The notes: a model not told the origin generated them from the sequence alone. Shown: positions 14,330-23,451, counted from the first letter of the stretch. The stretch: DNA of 30,920 bases from a virus (IMGVR_UViG_3300043469_000931:1-30920); one strand, 5' to 3'. Numbers and translations are program-made.

Positions 14330-15715
14330 ATGGTAAAAAATAGAATAGCTTTAGCTTGGGATGTATTAATCGGGGCAAATAAAAACTTATTTAACGAAAG
14401 TATTTATAAATTAGTCGGAGGCCTTACCTCTACCTATAATACTACTTTAGAAACTTTAATAACAAAAGGTTACGGAGAAAACCCTGATGTTAATGCAATA
14501 GTAAATCAACAAGCATCGAAAACAACATCAGTTCCTTATTGCGTTAAAAAAATAGACGATAAAGAAGCTTATAAAAAATTAAAAAAATATCCTAACAATC
14601 CAACGTTTCAACAAAAGTTAGCAATTAGCAAACTTAAACGCAAAGCTTACGAAACCGATACCGAGTTGCCAATGCCTTTAGAACGACCTAATGTTAACCA
14701 AACATGGAACGATATATTTTTCTTATACAAAGTATATCTTAAAGTTTGTGGTAATGTTTATCTATATAAGCAAACAATTAGCGAAGGAGCAAACGCAGGA
14801 AATCCATTGCAACTTTATATCCTTCCTTCTCATTGGATGCAAATAGTATTGAAACCAAACGCAGCTTTAATGAGTATTGAAAACCCTATTGACTATTATA
14901 TTATGCAACAGGGCAACCAATTAATAAGGTTTGAAGCTGCTGATATAATCCATATAAAACGATCCAATCCGTTTTATAATCAAAGTGGAACACATCTTTA
15001 CGGTTATAGCGAATTAATGGCCGCTATTAGAAATATTAATAGTTCTAATAATGGAATAGATAACAATTCTAAAACAATGCTTAACAGCGGAGTTTATGGA
15101 TTTATTCACGCTGGTGATGGAGCAACACCATTAACAGCAGAGCAAGGCCAATCTTTAAAAGAAAGACTTGTTGAAATGGATAACGATAGCACACGACTTT
15201 CAAACATTGCAGGAGCAAGTGCAAAATTAGGATTTACACGTATTTCACTTACAACCGATGAACTTAAGCCTTTTGATTATTTAAGTTATGACAGACGTAC
15301 TTTAGCGAACTGCCTTAACTGGAATGTAGATTTATTAAACGAAGAAAAGAACGGCAGCGGATTTGGTGTTGATACTATGAACGAAGCACGTAAACGAGTT
15401 GTAACTGATAATATCAAACCCGATTTAGATTTATTAGCGGAATACTTAAATCTTGAATTTATCCAAAAGTTCAAAGGTTATGAAGATGCCAAGATTGAAT
15501 GGGATATTTCAGAACTACCTGAAATGCAAACGGATATGGAAACAATGTCTAAATGGGTTAATTCTGTTCCTTTGACATTAAACGAAAGAAGGGAAGTTTT
15601 TAACTACGAAGAAATTGACGATGAGATGATGAACGAAGTTTATATACCTACCGGAATAGTCAACTTAAACGATCCAACACTTAACACGTTAATGGATGGA
15701 CAAACTACGCTTTAG
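14330..15715 (+). CDS. Portal protein (HK97 family)
   Basis: 461 residues, typical for an HK97-type portal, the dodecameric ring at the capsid vertex through which DNA passes. Recognisable family features are the N-terminal region with VNQQASKTTSVPYCV, the FFLYKVYLKVCGNVYLY stretch, the ADIIHIKRSNPF motif, and the long helical C-terminal part with DYLSYDRRTLANCLNW and ARKRVVTDNIKPDLDLLAEY. It is on the opposite strand to the terminase and capsid genes, which is unusual. It overlaps the MuF-like gene by 20 bases. Confidence 0.9.
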   Translation: MVKNRIALAWDVLIGANKNLFNESIYKLVGGLTSTYNTTLETLITKGYGENPDVNAIVNQQASKTTSVPYCVKKIDDKEAYKKLKKYPNNPTFQQKLAISKLKRKAYETDTELPMPLERPNVNQTWNDIFFLYKVYLKVCGNVYLYKQTISEGANAGNPLQLYILPSHWMQIVLKPNAALMSIENPIDYYIMQQGNQLIRFEAADIIHIKRSNPFYNQSGTHLYGYSELMAAIRNINSSNNGIDNNSKTMLNSGVYGFIHAGDGATPLTAEQGQSLKERLVEMDNDSTRLSNIAGASAKLGFTRISLTTDELKPFDYLSYDRRTLANCLNWNVDLLNEEKNGSGFGVDTMNEARKRVVTDNIKPDLDLLAEYLNLEFIQKFKGYEDAKIEWDISELPEMQTDMETMSKWVNSVPLTLNERREVFNYEEIDDEMMNEVYIPTGIVNLNDPTLNTLMDGQTTL

Positions 15716-16439
15716 ACAAGAAGTTCAAGCCTACCGAATAGTTAGAAGGAATGTTATTAAAATAGTTAATGCTATTCCTTTTAATAATATGTCTAAAGTA
15801 ACCTATGAAGCTTTAATTAATTCAAACGTTACCGAAAAGCAAATAAAGGATATGTATAAAGAGATTTATACTACTTTAGGCAATCCACAGTATAAGCGTA
15901 TTAAAAGAAGCATTAAAATTATTGAATTAGACTTTGAAACAATTATAGCCAACTGGCTTAACTCAAATATGGGTTTGCGTATTGTTTCCGTACATCAAAC
16001 GTTAATTGATGCCATTATTGCTGTTATTGCTAAAGGATATGAAGATAATATTTCGGTTGCCGATATAACAAGAAACCTGCAAAATAAGTTTGGATGGTAT
16101 AAATACCAAGCGTTACGAATAGCACGAACAGAAACTACAACCGCAACTAATTTCGCTACTGTTGTAGCTGCACAAAACTCCGATTTTGTATTAGAGAAAA
16201 CTTGGATAAGCGTACAAGATAACAGAACACGTAGACCGCCTAAATCTGTTTATGACCATTTAGATATGAACGGAGTAAAAGTTGGTCTTAATCAGCCATT
16301 CTTTACAAGTGGCGAAGAAATAATGTATCCAGGTGATCCAAGTGCAAAGGCAGGGAATGTAATTAACTGCCGATGCAAAGTGGTGTTTACTGTTAAAGAA
16401 GATGAAAACGGATTACCAATAAGAAAAACTATCCTTTAA
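15696..16439 (+). CDS. MuF-like head morphogenesis protein
   Basis: 247 residues. The C-terminal half carries the Mu F-like signature: RIARTETTTATNFA, KTWISVQDNRTR, DHLDMNG, MYPGDPSA and the closing NCRCKVVF. These minor capsid proteins associate with the portal and are often encoded directly after it, as here (20-base overlap). Its stop overlaps the stop of the minus-strand baseplate gene by 11 bases with no terminator between them. Confidence 0.9.
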   Translation: MDKLRFRQEVQAYRIVRRNVIKIVNAIPFNNMSKVTYEALINSNVTEKQIKDMYKEIYTTLGNPQYKRIKRSIKIIELDFETIIANWLNSNMGLRIVSVHQTLIDAIIAVIAKGYEDNISVADITRNLQNKFGWYKYQALRIARTETTTATNFATVVAAQNSDFVLEKTWISVQDNRTRRPPKSVYDHLDMNGVKVGLNQPFFTSGEEIMYPGDPSAKAGNVINCRCKVVFTVKEDENGLPIRKTIL

Positions 16440-18645
16440 TAGTTGGCTTAACTGTATTATTTCCATAATCAGGACTTACTGTATATTGAATGTCTGCAAT
16501 GTCAGTATTATAAAACTCTAATAGTTTAACTTGTGATTTATTAGTTTTATAATCATAATCATATTCTATTGGCATAAATAATCCCGATATATTATCAATA
16601 GTTATAACTGACATATAAGGTATTTGACCTAATATAGAACCCGAAAACACTTTAATAGGATTTGATTGTATTCTTAAATCATCCATAGCTGAAATTCCTA
16701 ATAATGGCAGGTTTTCAAACTTATCTTTACGAGTCCAATTTGTTGTTAATTCTGTTAAATCTTCTTTGTAAATTGAGCCAATTAAAGATGATATTCCATC
16801 GCCATTAAATACTTTTTGATTTTCTTTTGTTATCGAGCTTGGTGGTTGTGAACGAGTAACTGTGTGAAATTCTCCAACTATACCTGATTTCGCAATTTCA
16901 TTATTTAAAAGCTGTACATAAGTGAAATTTGATATTCCTGTTCTTTGAATTAATGGCGGTGTATAAATATATGGTTTAGGACCATATATTGTTATTGTAA
17001 CATCGCAATCATCAATCAAAGGAGGTAAAACTAATTCATAGTTTAAAAACAATTCACTTGTTTTATATTCACCAAAAGCAAAATTTCTTTTATAATTAGT
17101 TGTAGTCCACTCATCATTATTATTTAAATAATAACCATCACTTGTAGAAATTTGAAAGAAAAAAGTTTGTCTAACGTTTTTACTTAACAATTTTAGTCTA
17201 AAGCTTAAAATTTCATCTTGTGTAAATGGAACAGGTGTTGAAGTTATAACTTCATAAATTCCATCATAAACTTGCGCTCCAATTTTTAATCCTGAAGTTG
17301 AGCCATCATTAATAATACCTAAAACTGTTAATCCATCTTCTATTATTGGCAAATCTGGGTTTACTGTCCAATCTTCAAAAACCAAATCTTCATCATGATT
17401 TAAATTTGGATTTAAAACTAATCCTTCCAAAAAGCCATATTGATAATTCAATCGATAAGCCGATATTGCACCTTTAACTTCTATTTGTTGATTGCCATCA
17501 CAATGGTGAGGATAAAAGTTATTTATCTGACTTCCTAAAACAGCATTTAAATTCTTTGTAAAAGTTGTGTCAGTATCTTGATTTATAAAAGTAGTGTAAC
17601 CATTTAATTGCAAATCGTTAGGTCTATAAATCCACCAATTAGCATCCTGTTGTGTTATAACTGCTGAAAACAAATTTAGCATTGATGTCAAAACTTCGTT
17701 ACAATCCATTATAACAATATCGTTTTGGTCTTTTATAAAACGATCAGCATTTACATAAATATCTTTTAAAATATTTGTTCCAGCATAATCTACATAACTA
17801 ACTTCCGTACTGGTGTTAATTGTAAGTGATAATCTTGTTCTGTCTAAACAACCTTTTATAACATCGTATACCGACATTTTACCGGTAAACCTTAAACCAT
17901 TAGTTTGAACAAAAGATAAGTCTTTTAAAGCACCTAAAATGTCGTTACTTTCTATATTAACATACCAAGCATCATTAACGTAACTTTGTTGGCATCCATC
18001 GGGTTTAATATATCCTTCAAATATTATTTGACTACCTTTTAATAATTCAGTCTTATAGGTAAATTCATCTTCAAGTAAAAACTCATCAAAAGTTAATGTT
18101 TGATTTGCCTCTAAAGACAATTCTAAAGCTGTTCCTCTAATCGGAGTTAATATAGTGTCAACACTTGATTTTTTAAGTGTAAATGTTCCATATATTTCAG
18201 ATGCAGTACCTTGATAATTGCTTTTATAAATATTTAGTGTATAATCATCAAAATATAAATAATACTTTAAGTTAGTTCCAAAAGGCTCGACATCTTCAGT
18301 AGTTATTGTAATGTTTTCGTTTAAATCTTCACCAATGGTAACAACAGCATCCGCTTGTATTAAAACTTCAATAGTGTTATTAACTAAACTATAACTTATT
18401 AATTCGTTTATATAGTTTTCACGTAAATAACTTAATAATATTTGTAATGTTTCATCAAGCGATGTTCCTATTGCTAATTGATAATCTTCATCAGGAGTAT
18501 CTCCATTTGCAATAAAATCAATTCTAACTCCATTTAGTCCATTGGTATAATAAAGTATAAAATCATTTACTGTAATATCATAACTAAAGCCAACTACATC
18601 AATAATTGGCTGTGCGCTAAAATCTATTATTATTTTTTTTGCCAT
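16429..18645 (-). CDS. Baseplate / tail-tip structural protein
   Basis: 738 residues, encoded directly after the tape measure gene, where siphophages encode distal tail or baseplate hub proteins. It is beta-rich and acidic, with no transmembrane segment. Residues about 185-260 (FTYKTELLKGSQIIFEGYIK, later WYVNIESNDILGALKDL) resemble the beta-sandwich of distal tail/Tal-type hub proteins. A middle insertion with VNPDLPIIEDGL may be a carbohydrate-binding-like sandwich. Role inferred from position and composition. The start shares one base with the tape measure stop (TAATG). Confidence 0.65.
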   Translation of the reverse strand: MAKKIIIDFSAQPIIDVVGFSYDITVNDFILYYTNGLNGVRIDFIANGDTPDEDYQLAIGTSLDETLQILLSYLRENYINELISYSLVNNTIEVLIQADAVVTIGEDLNENITITTEDVEPFGTNLKYYLYFDDYTLNIYKSNYQGTASEIYGTFTLKKSSVDTILTPIRGTALELSLEANQTLTFDEFLLEDEFTYKTELLKGSQIIFEGYIKPDGCQQSYVNDAWYVNIESNDILGALKDLSFVQTNGLRFTGKMSVYDVIKGCLDRTRLSLTINTSTEVSYVDYAGTNILKDIYVNADRFIKDQNDIVIMDCNEVLTSMLNLFSAVITQQDANWWIYRPNDLQLNGYTTFINQDTDTTFTKNLNAVLGSQINNFYPHHCDGNQQIEVKGAISAYRLNYQYGFLEGLVLNPNLNHDEDLVFEDWTVNPDLPIIEDGLTVLGIINDGSTSGLKIGAQVYDGIYEVITSTPVPFTQDEILSFRLKLLSKNVRQTFFFQISTSDGYYLNNNDEWTTTNYKRNFAFGEYKTSELFLNYELVLPPLIDDCDVTITIYGPKPYIYTPPLIQRTGISNFTYVQLLNNEIAKSGIVGEFHTVTRSQPPSSITKENQKVFNGDGISSLIGSIYKEDLTELTTNWTRKDKFENLPLLGISAMDDLRIQSNPIKVFSGSILGQIPYMSVITIDNISGLFMPIEYDYDYKTNKSQVKLLEFYNTDIADIQYTVSPDYGNNTVKPTIKG

Positions 18646-20456
18646 TATCCTAAACCTAAAGTTCCCCCTAATCTTCTATTAGCATTTATTGTATTGCTTA
18701 ACACTCCAATAAGTTTTTGTCCGGATATTTCAAAGACTACCGTTCCACCGCCACCGCCACCACTAAATCCACTTGATGAAAATGATTGATTGTTTGCTCC
18801 TGCTCCTGTTCCTCCTGAAGCTTTACCACCTCCTCCAATACTATTACCTATTGAACTTGATTTTGAACTAAAAAAAGAACCTAAAGCAATTAAAGCAACA
18901 CCGGCCGCAATAGCTACAGCAGGATTTAATGATTTTAAAGCTGCCTTTATTCCTAATAAACCAACCCCGATTGAAATAGCCATTTGCCCCATATTTGTTA
19001 AAATACTACCTAAAGAACTTAAAAGAGTTTTTCCAACAGATTCTAAAACATTGCCTCCAGTAGCTAAAGCACTTCCTATTGCGCTTCCTAATCCTGCAAA
19101 TGTATCAGCAATAGAATTATTTATTATTTCAGTTGCGGCATTATTAAAATCAAGTAAAGCCTCCATCATTAAAAGAGTAGCTTCATTAATTTCCTTTGGA
19201 ATTTGAACTAAAGTAGATTTTATTACGCCAGGTAATTCTTTTATCTTATTTCCAAAGGCATCAACTTGACCATTAAATGTAGCTATTCCATTAACATCAA
19301 ATAAAGGAGCGGGAATAATATTGTTTCCTATTCCTGATACTTGTGGTGTGTTAAAAGTTGGTTTAGCAGGTTTAGCTAATTCTTGTTTTAATTTTAATTG
19401 TGCGCCAACATTTTTATTTATTTCTTGAGTAAATTTTGCTTGTTTATTAGCATTTTGGTCTAATTCGTTTTGGTTTTTAATAAGTTCGCTATTTACTAAT
19501 TCTAAAGCAACTCTTAAACCACCTGCTCCTTGAGCCGCTCCAGAAGTAGCAAATTTTGACACTTCTGATAAACCTTTTTGAAGTCCAATTTGCTCTTTAA
19601 CTAATTTTGCTCTTTCTTCTTCTAATTTATATTGCTCTTGAGCAAGTTTAACAATTTCTTCGGTAAACGCTTGTGCTTTGGCTCTTGCTATTAATGCTTG
19701 AGTAACTCCTTCAACAGCTGTTTTTACATCACCATTTAAGATTTGTTCTTTTGATAGGTTGCCAAAATAACCCGGATATGTTTTCTGTAATTCTTCAACT
19801 GCTATTTTCCTATCTTTCATTGATAGATTAACATTCTGTGCTGATGCTACTAAAGAATTCAACCCCGATATTTCAGCAGCTGAATTTTTTACAGCTTCCT
19901 CATTTGCTTTTTTTACTGCAGCACCAAATTCGTCAAAGTTTCCTGTAAGTTTATTTATTACATCTTGAACACTTAATCCACTTTGAGCCAATAAGGTCAT
20001 TCCGGTAGTAAGTAAAGAAACACCTAACAATATTCCTCCTGTACCCATTAAAGATTGCCCTAAAGCTTTTAATGCTCCGCCTGTACTTCCTGTTTGTGCT
20101 TTTAAGTATGAGAAACTTTCAGCAGTTGCAGTAATGTTGTTACCAATTCCAATAATACCAAATGGAGCATCTTGTGCTATTCTACTAAACTGCGTTAATG
20201 TATTACCCGCATTGGCAACCTTTGGAGCTGCCGAAGCAAAACTTTGTCCTGTATCTTTAACCGTACTTTTAAGGCTGTTTAAACTTGCCTTTGCATCTTT
20301 TATTTGTGAATTGATTTCAGTTGTATCTAAACCAACTTTTAACCTATCAAGTTTTACCTTTGACAGTTCTTTTATATCAAACTCAACTTCTTTGATTTTC
20401 TTTTCAAAGTCGGTAATGTCTGCTCCAATCTCAACTGTTAATTTACCTCCTGCCAT
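18645..20456 (-). CDS. Tail tape measure protein
   Basis: 603 residues. The N-terminus MAGGKLTVEIGADITDFEKK is a classic tape measure start, followed by coiled coil (KEVEFDIKELSKVKLDRLKV). There are hydrophobic segments near 135-157 (GILLGVSLLTTGMTLLAQ) and 490-540 (AISIGVGLLGIKAALKSL, then AIAAGVALIALGSFF), and a Gly/Ser-rich C-terminus. The protein sets tail length: at about 0.15 nm per residue it predicts a tail of roughly 90 nm. It follows the tail assembly chaperone genes in the usual order. Confidence 0.92.
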   Translation of the reverse strand: MAGGKLTVEIGADITDFEKKIKEVEFDIKELSKVKLDRLKVGLDTTEINSQIKDAKASLNSLKSTVKDTGQSFASAAPKVANAGNTLTQFSRIAQDAPFGIIGIGNNITATAESFSYLKAQTGSTGGALKALGQSLMGTGGILLGVSLLTTGMTLLAQSGLSVQDVINKLTGNFDEFGAAVKKANEEAVKNSAAEISGLNSLVASAQNVNLSMKDRKIAVEELQKTYPGYFGNLSKEQILNGDVKTAVEGVTQALIARAKAQAFTEEIVKLAQEQYKLEEERAKLVKEQIGLQKGLSEVSKFATSGAAQGAGGLRVALELVNSELIKNQNELDQNANKQAKFTQEINKNVGAQLKLKQELAKPAKPTFNTPQVSGIGNNIIPAPLFDVNGIATFNGQVDAFGNKIKELPGVIKSTLVQIPKEINEATLLMMEALLDFNNAATEIINNSIADTFAGLGSAIGSALATGGNVLESVGKTLLSSLGSILTNMGQMAISIGVGLLGIKAALKSLNPAVAIAAGVALIALGSFFSSKSSSIGNSIGGGGKASGGTGAGANNQSFSSSGFSGGGGGGTVVFEISGQKLIGVLSNTINANRRLGGTLGLG

Positions 20457-20797
20457 TATGCTTTTATTTTTTCTTGATATTTTCTAAACTCATTCATAAA
20501 CCTTTCTTTCATCTCATCCGTTACACCTGACCTAACTTGCTTTTCATTATTCAAAGGCAAAAACGCTTCTTTTCGTTTAACCATCTTTTTAGGATCTTGA
20601 TGCGGTGCAATGTAACTGGTCCACATTAACTCCCTTAACTTTTGCCAATCGTATAAATCAATCCTTTTATATGCAAAAAGTCGAATTTGAAACTCCGCCC
20701 ACGTCATATCGTAAACCGCTTCCAAACTCGACATTCTTAATTCACCAATGGCAAAAGAAATTACATCCTCGCTCCAGTTTATTTTTTCGTTACTATT
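20456..20797 (-). CDS. Tail assembly chaperone, C-terminal extension made by -1 frameshift
   Basis: This frame is open from the A10 run at 20805-20796 to 20456 and is in -1 relation to the upstream chaperone gene. The extension begins NSNEKINWSEDVISFAIG, continues through the internal ATG at 20734, and includes AVYDMTWAEFQIRLFAYKRI, a helix typical of gpT-type chaperone extensions. Read from the slip, about 113 residues are added to the first 111 of the upstream protein, a fusion near 224 residues. The ATG at 20734 would cut off conserved-looking residues, so separate initiation there is less likely. Its stop overlaps the tape measure start. Confidence 0.75.
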   Translation of the reverse strand, partial: NSNEKINWSEDVISFAIGELRMSSLEAVYDMTWAEFQIRLFAYKRIDLYDWQKLRELMWTSYIAPHQDPKKMVKRKEAFLPLNNEKQVRSGVTDEMKERFMNEFRKYQEKIKA

Positions 20798-21129
20798 TTT
20801 TTTTTGCTTTTATCTTCCGGAACATCCTTTGTTAAGGATTGAGTAAACGCTTGAAAAAACGATGTAACTATTTCGCTATCCATTCCAACTTCATCAATCC
20901 ACTCTGCTACATCAAAAGCATCAAAGTCGGGAAATTCATTTCTACGTTTAAATCCAAAAGCACAACTATAAAACATAATTAACGGAATCCATTTAAAAGG
21001 ATTCTCTGCTAATTTAGCATCAATCTCATTCATCGCTATGTTTTCGCTTTCAAGTAAGTTTCCTAAAAAACCTAATCCGAAATGAAATACACGCTCTTTT
21101 TCTCCAATAGTTAAGGTTATTTGTTTCAT
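20779..21129 (-). CDS. Tail assembly chaperone (gpG-like)
   Basis: 116 residues, ending shortly after a run of ten A residues in the coding strand. The sequence is helical, starting MKQITLTIGEKERVFHFGLG, with a central FKWIPLIMFYSCAFGFKRRN and an acidic/lysine-rich tail. Position between tail tube and tape measure genes is diagnostic. In lambda-like tails the short form is abundant and a few percent of ribosomes shift to make the long form that binds the tape measure protein. Confidence 0.8.
   Translation of the reverse strand: MKQITLTIGEKERVFHFGLGFLGNLLESENIAMNEIDAKLAENPFKWIPLIMFYSCAFGFKRRNEFPDFDAFDVAEWIDEVGMDSEIVTSFFQAFTQSLTKDVPEDKSKKKIVTKK
20796..20805 (-). other. Slippery sequence for programmed -1 frameshift
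   Basis: On the minus strand ten consecutive A residues lie in frame as AAA AAA AAA A, containing an A AAA AAA heptamer, the strongest simple -1 slippery site. The zero frame stops about 16 bases later (TAA at 20781-20779), while the -1 frame stays open into the chaperone extension. A second A6 run lies at 20787-20782, just before the zero-frame stop. Confidence 0.75.
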
Positions 21130-21572
21130 TAAGCGTTAGGATCTGTTAATACTATCGCACCATCACCATCTAAAGTTAGTGAGAAAGTTGTAACCTCGTC
21201 ACCACTTCCGAAAGTAGCACTTAAATCAGTAATGTAAGCATCACCATAGTATTTTACAGAAGTAGCATCATCAACATTTGTGTCAAGTTTCCAAGTCACT
21301 AAAGTTTTATCTTGTTGTAACAAGAACAAAGCATCATGTGAAGCTTTTGCATCATCACCTCCAGCAGTAGTGGTGTCGATATATTCGCCCTCTGCATCTA
21401 CTGAATAACTAAATGTACCTGGCGTTTTCTTAACTACACCCGGAAAGCATTTAGTTGTGCTTTCAATCATTGCTAATGTTGTGTTTAATCCATTTGAAGT
21501 AAGACAAGCAACAGGCTTATAGGCTGCTGTGTCCCAAATGTAAAGTATTCCTTTTTCGCCTCTTATTGACAT
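21129..21572 (-). CDS. Major tail tube protein
   Basis: 147 residues. It has the features of a siphovirus tail tube subunit: GILYIWDTAAYKPVACLTSN at the start, a Gly/Thr-rich loop, KTLVTWKLDT, YYGDAYITDLSATF and the closing FSLTLDGDGAIVLT. Position just before the chaperone genes is canonical, so this copy probably builds the main tube. A longer paralogue is at 13718-14230. The stop shares one base with the chaperone start. Its own promoter lies at 21608-21615, fitting high expression. Confidence 0.85.
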   Translation of the reverse strand: MSIRGEKGILYIWDTAAYKPVACLTSNGLNTTLAMIESTTKCFPGVVKKTPGTFSYSVDAEGEYIDTTTAGGDDAKASHDALFLLQQDKTLVTWKLDTNVDDATSVKYYGDAYITDLSATFGSGDEVTTFSLTLDGDGAIVLTDPNA

Positions 21573-21607
21573 ATTTTCTATTTTTTATAAATTAATGATT
21601 TCAAATT

Positions 21608-21615
21608 CAAAGATA
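21608..21615 (-). promoter_or_regulatory. Late promoter for tail tube gene
   Basis: On the minus strand TATCTTTG matches TAnnTTTG. It is preceded by TAAATAAAATTAT, an upstream block shared with the promoters at 25348 and 14304. The start codon at 21572 lies 35 bases downstream. The 80-bp gap between this gene and the one before holds nothing else I can see. Confidence 0.6.
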
Positions 21616-21653
21616 ATAATTTTATTTATATTTATTCTAAATAATTATAAAAT

Positions 21654-22055
21654 TTATTCTAATGTTAAAATTACTCGAATAAAGCTACGATAAACTGTTT
21701 GTGTTGTTGTGCTGCTATCTAAATTACTTGGGAACTCATATCTTCGGTTAACAACTGTAAATCCATCAATAGTAACGTTTTCGATTAATGATAATATATT
21801 GTTTTCCATATCGTCGTTAACTAATCTACTACCAACATTTCCCGCACCATTGTAGATCTTTACAATATCTAAAAGAGTATAAGAAATCCATTGGTAATTG
21901 CATTTAGTAGCTTTGTCAATTTCTTTGTCCTGTGTTGAAATAATAACGTATTGAGTCGGATTATCATTGCCAGTTACTTGCATATCATAACAATCATAAT
22001 CGCCTATTATGGCATCGTATAAAGCTTTCCTAACGTATTTATTTGGATTTACCAT
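21654..22055 (-). CDS. Tail terminator / tail completion protein
   Basis: 133 residues. A mixed alpha/beta protein starting with a helix (YVRKALYDAII), then strands around TQYVIISTQDKEI and an acidic linker, ending in YRSFIRVILTLE. Size, composition and position between the gp10-like and tail tube genes match tail terminator proteins (lambda gpU/DUF3168-like), which form the hexameric ring capping the tail tube. Overlaps the upstream gene by 17 bases. Confidence 0.7.
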   Translation of the reverse strand: MVNPNKYVRKALYDAIIGDYDCYDMQVTGNDNPTQYVIISTQDKEIDKATKCNYQWISYTLLDIVKIYNGAGNVGSRLVNDDMENNILSLIENVTIDGFTVVNRRYEFPSNLDSSTTTQTVYRSFIRVILTLE

Positions 22056-22467
22056 ATTTGTCTAATACTTTTTTTAACTTCTCTAAATATTCTGTTCTGC
22101 CTTGCAATAATGCCGGATATAAATAAGGTCTTGGTCTTAAATTTACTTGCTTTATTCCTTTACCCTTAAATTTAATAGCTTGGTCCTTTAGTTCGTTTGG
22201 AACATTAACTAAACCACCTGTTCCAAATTCAACGAATGGAGCATAAGGAGCAATAACTCCTCCAGCTTCAATCTTCCAATTTAATGGAGTATCTTTTACC
22301 GCTTGTATAGATTGTCCTAATTTACCAAAGTTTGCCGGAGCGTAATTTTTAGCGTTCTTTTCAATATTACGAGCCACCAATTCAGTAACTCCTTCAATAT
22401 CCTTTTCAGCTTCTTTGCCGTACTTTCGTATATTAGCTAAAACACTATTTAAGCCTTTTATTTCCAT
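22039..22467 (-). CDS. HK97 gp10-like tail completion protein
   Basis: 142 residues with the family's features: an N-terminal helix, ARNIEKNAKNYAPANFGKL, then APYAPFVEFGTGG and the C-terminal RPRPYLYPALL. HK97 gp10-like proteins act at the head-tail junction or tail end. One-base overlap with the head closure gene and 17-base overlap with the tail terminator gene, in the usual phage order. Confidence 0.88.
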   Translation of the reverse strand: MEIKGLNSVLANIRKYGKEAEKDIEGVTELVARNIEKNAKNYAPANFGKLGQSIQAVKDTPLNWKIEAGGVIAPYAPFVEFGTGGLVNVPNELKDQAIKFKGKGIKQVNLRPRPYLYPALLQGRTEYLEKLKKVLDKYGKSK

Positions 22468-22793
22468 TAGGTTCTTTGAGTGGCTTGTATTTCAATATCA
22501 ATATTATCCAGGTCAATATTTAAGATACTATCAATATTGTAAATAACACTATTATAAACAATGAAGTTATCTTTTATAGAAATATTTAAATTTGGATTGT
22601 TACGAACAGTAAATATTACCTGAACAAAATTATCGTTTTGTCCATTCTCGTTTGTTCTTGAAGCATTGTTTGTAGTTACGTTTGCCCAAAGAGTATAATC
22701 TAAAGCAGTTGTTACGGTATTTCCACCGAATCCATCGGAAACAGTTGTTGTGATCCACATTTCAATAATCCTATCGTATTTTCGTGCAATCAT
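22467..22793 (-). CDS. Head closure / head-tail joining protein
   Basis: 108 residues, a small beta-barrel-like protein: MIARKYDRIIEMWITTTVSD, then DGFGGNTVT, LWANVT and VIFTVRNNPNL. These match the SPP1 gp16/HK97 stopper fold family, which closes the head after packaging. The order connector, stopper, gp10, terminator on the minus strand supports this. One-base overlap at both ends. Confidence 0.8.
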   Translation of the reverse strand: MIARKYDRIIEMWITTTVSDGFGGNTVTTALDYTLWANVTTNNASRTNENGQNDNFVQVIFTVRNNPNLNISIKDNFIVYNSVIYNIDSILNIDLDNIDIEIQATQRT

Positions 22794-23254
22794 TATAAAA
22801 ATCGTCTGTTAACATCAATATTAGATAAGACAAAATCAGGAACGGAATTCATAGCGTTTTTAGTTTCTGAATTGTAAAACCAAAAGTTAATCAGTTGCAA
22901 AGCACTATCAATTAACTCCGAAGGAATATCATCAACAGAAGTATATCCAGTTGTTAAAGTAACCATGTTATTAACCGTTGGAACAATAGCAAATAAAGGT
23001 CTGTAAATTATATCTAATTCGGTTTCAGTATTGTCAATAGGATAATCGTAAACTCTAACTTGTTGCACTAAAGCGCAATCTTTAAAATAAACTTTATCAC
23101 GTGTTTTAAAAATGTGATTTGTACGTTTCTCAATAAAAGACAAAGCACTATTTATCATTCCGGTTATTTCATCATCGGTAACGGTTTGCCCATCATCGAT
23201 TTTAAGATATAACTTCGCTTGTTCTAAAGAAATAACATCGGTATAATTAGTCAT
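22793..23254 (-). CDS. Head-tail connector / adaptor (gp6-like)
   Basis: 153 residues. The N-terminal VISLEQAKLYLKIDDGQTVT, followed by DDEITGMINSALSFIEKRTN, is the signature of gp6/gp15-like head-tail adaptors, all-helical proteins that attach under the portal. The C-terminal helix DIPSELIDSALQLINFWFYN is also characteristic. One-base overlap with neighbours on both sides. Confidence 0.88.
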   Translation of the reverse strand: MTNYTDVISLEQAKLYLKIDDGQTVTDDEITGMINSALSFIEKRTNHIFKTRDKVYFKDCALVQQVRVYDYPIDNTETELDIIYRPLFAIVPTVNNMVTLTTGYTSVDDIPSELIDSALQLINFWFYNSETKNAMNSVPDFVLSNIDVNRRFL

Positions 23255-23424
23255 TATTTTTTGGTTTTAGGTTCTTTTACTTCTTTAACTTCTTTCACTT
23301 CCTCTAAATAACCATCAGTAAGCATTCCTAAAGCTTGTTCTTTAGTCAACTCAATAGTTTGTCCTACTTTATAGTTTTGTTTATTAGAATGAGTGTAAAA
23401 TGGTTTTAATACTTTAAATATCAT
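23254..23424 (-). CDS. Small Lys/Glu-repeat protein between capsid and connector genes
   Basis: 56 residues from the ATG at 23424; the frame extends to 23472, but that would run into the terminator hairpin. The start MIFKVLKPFYTHSNKQNYKV, then IELTKEQALGMLTDGYLEEV, looks like a small SH3-like or HeH fold found between capsid and connector genes in other phages. The tail is a short repeat EVKEVKEVKEPKTKK. Function unknown; a role in packaging or head maturation is a guess. Confidence 0.65.
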   Translation of the reverse strand: MIFKVLKPFYTHSNKQNYKVGQTIELTKEQALGMLTDGYLEEVKEVKEVKEPKTKK

Positions 23425-23451
23425 GTGGAGTTTATTAATGTTAATTCTAAT

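Noticed and set aside
18790-20487. Plus-strand ORFs of 138 and 117 codons opposite the tape measure gene
   Set aside because: They are antisense shadows; the Ala/Pro/Leu-rich products mirror the Gly/Ala/Leu coding of the tape measure protein and have no start context.
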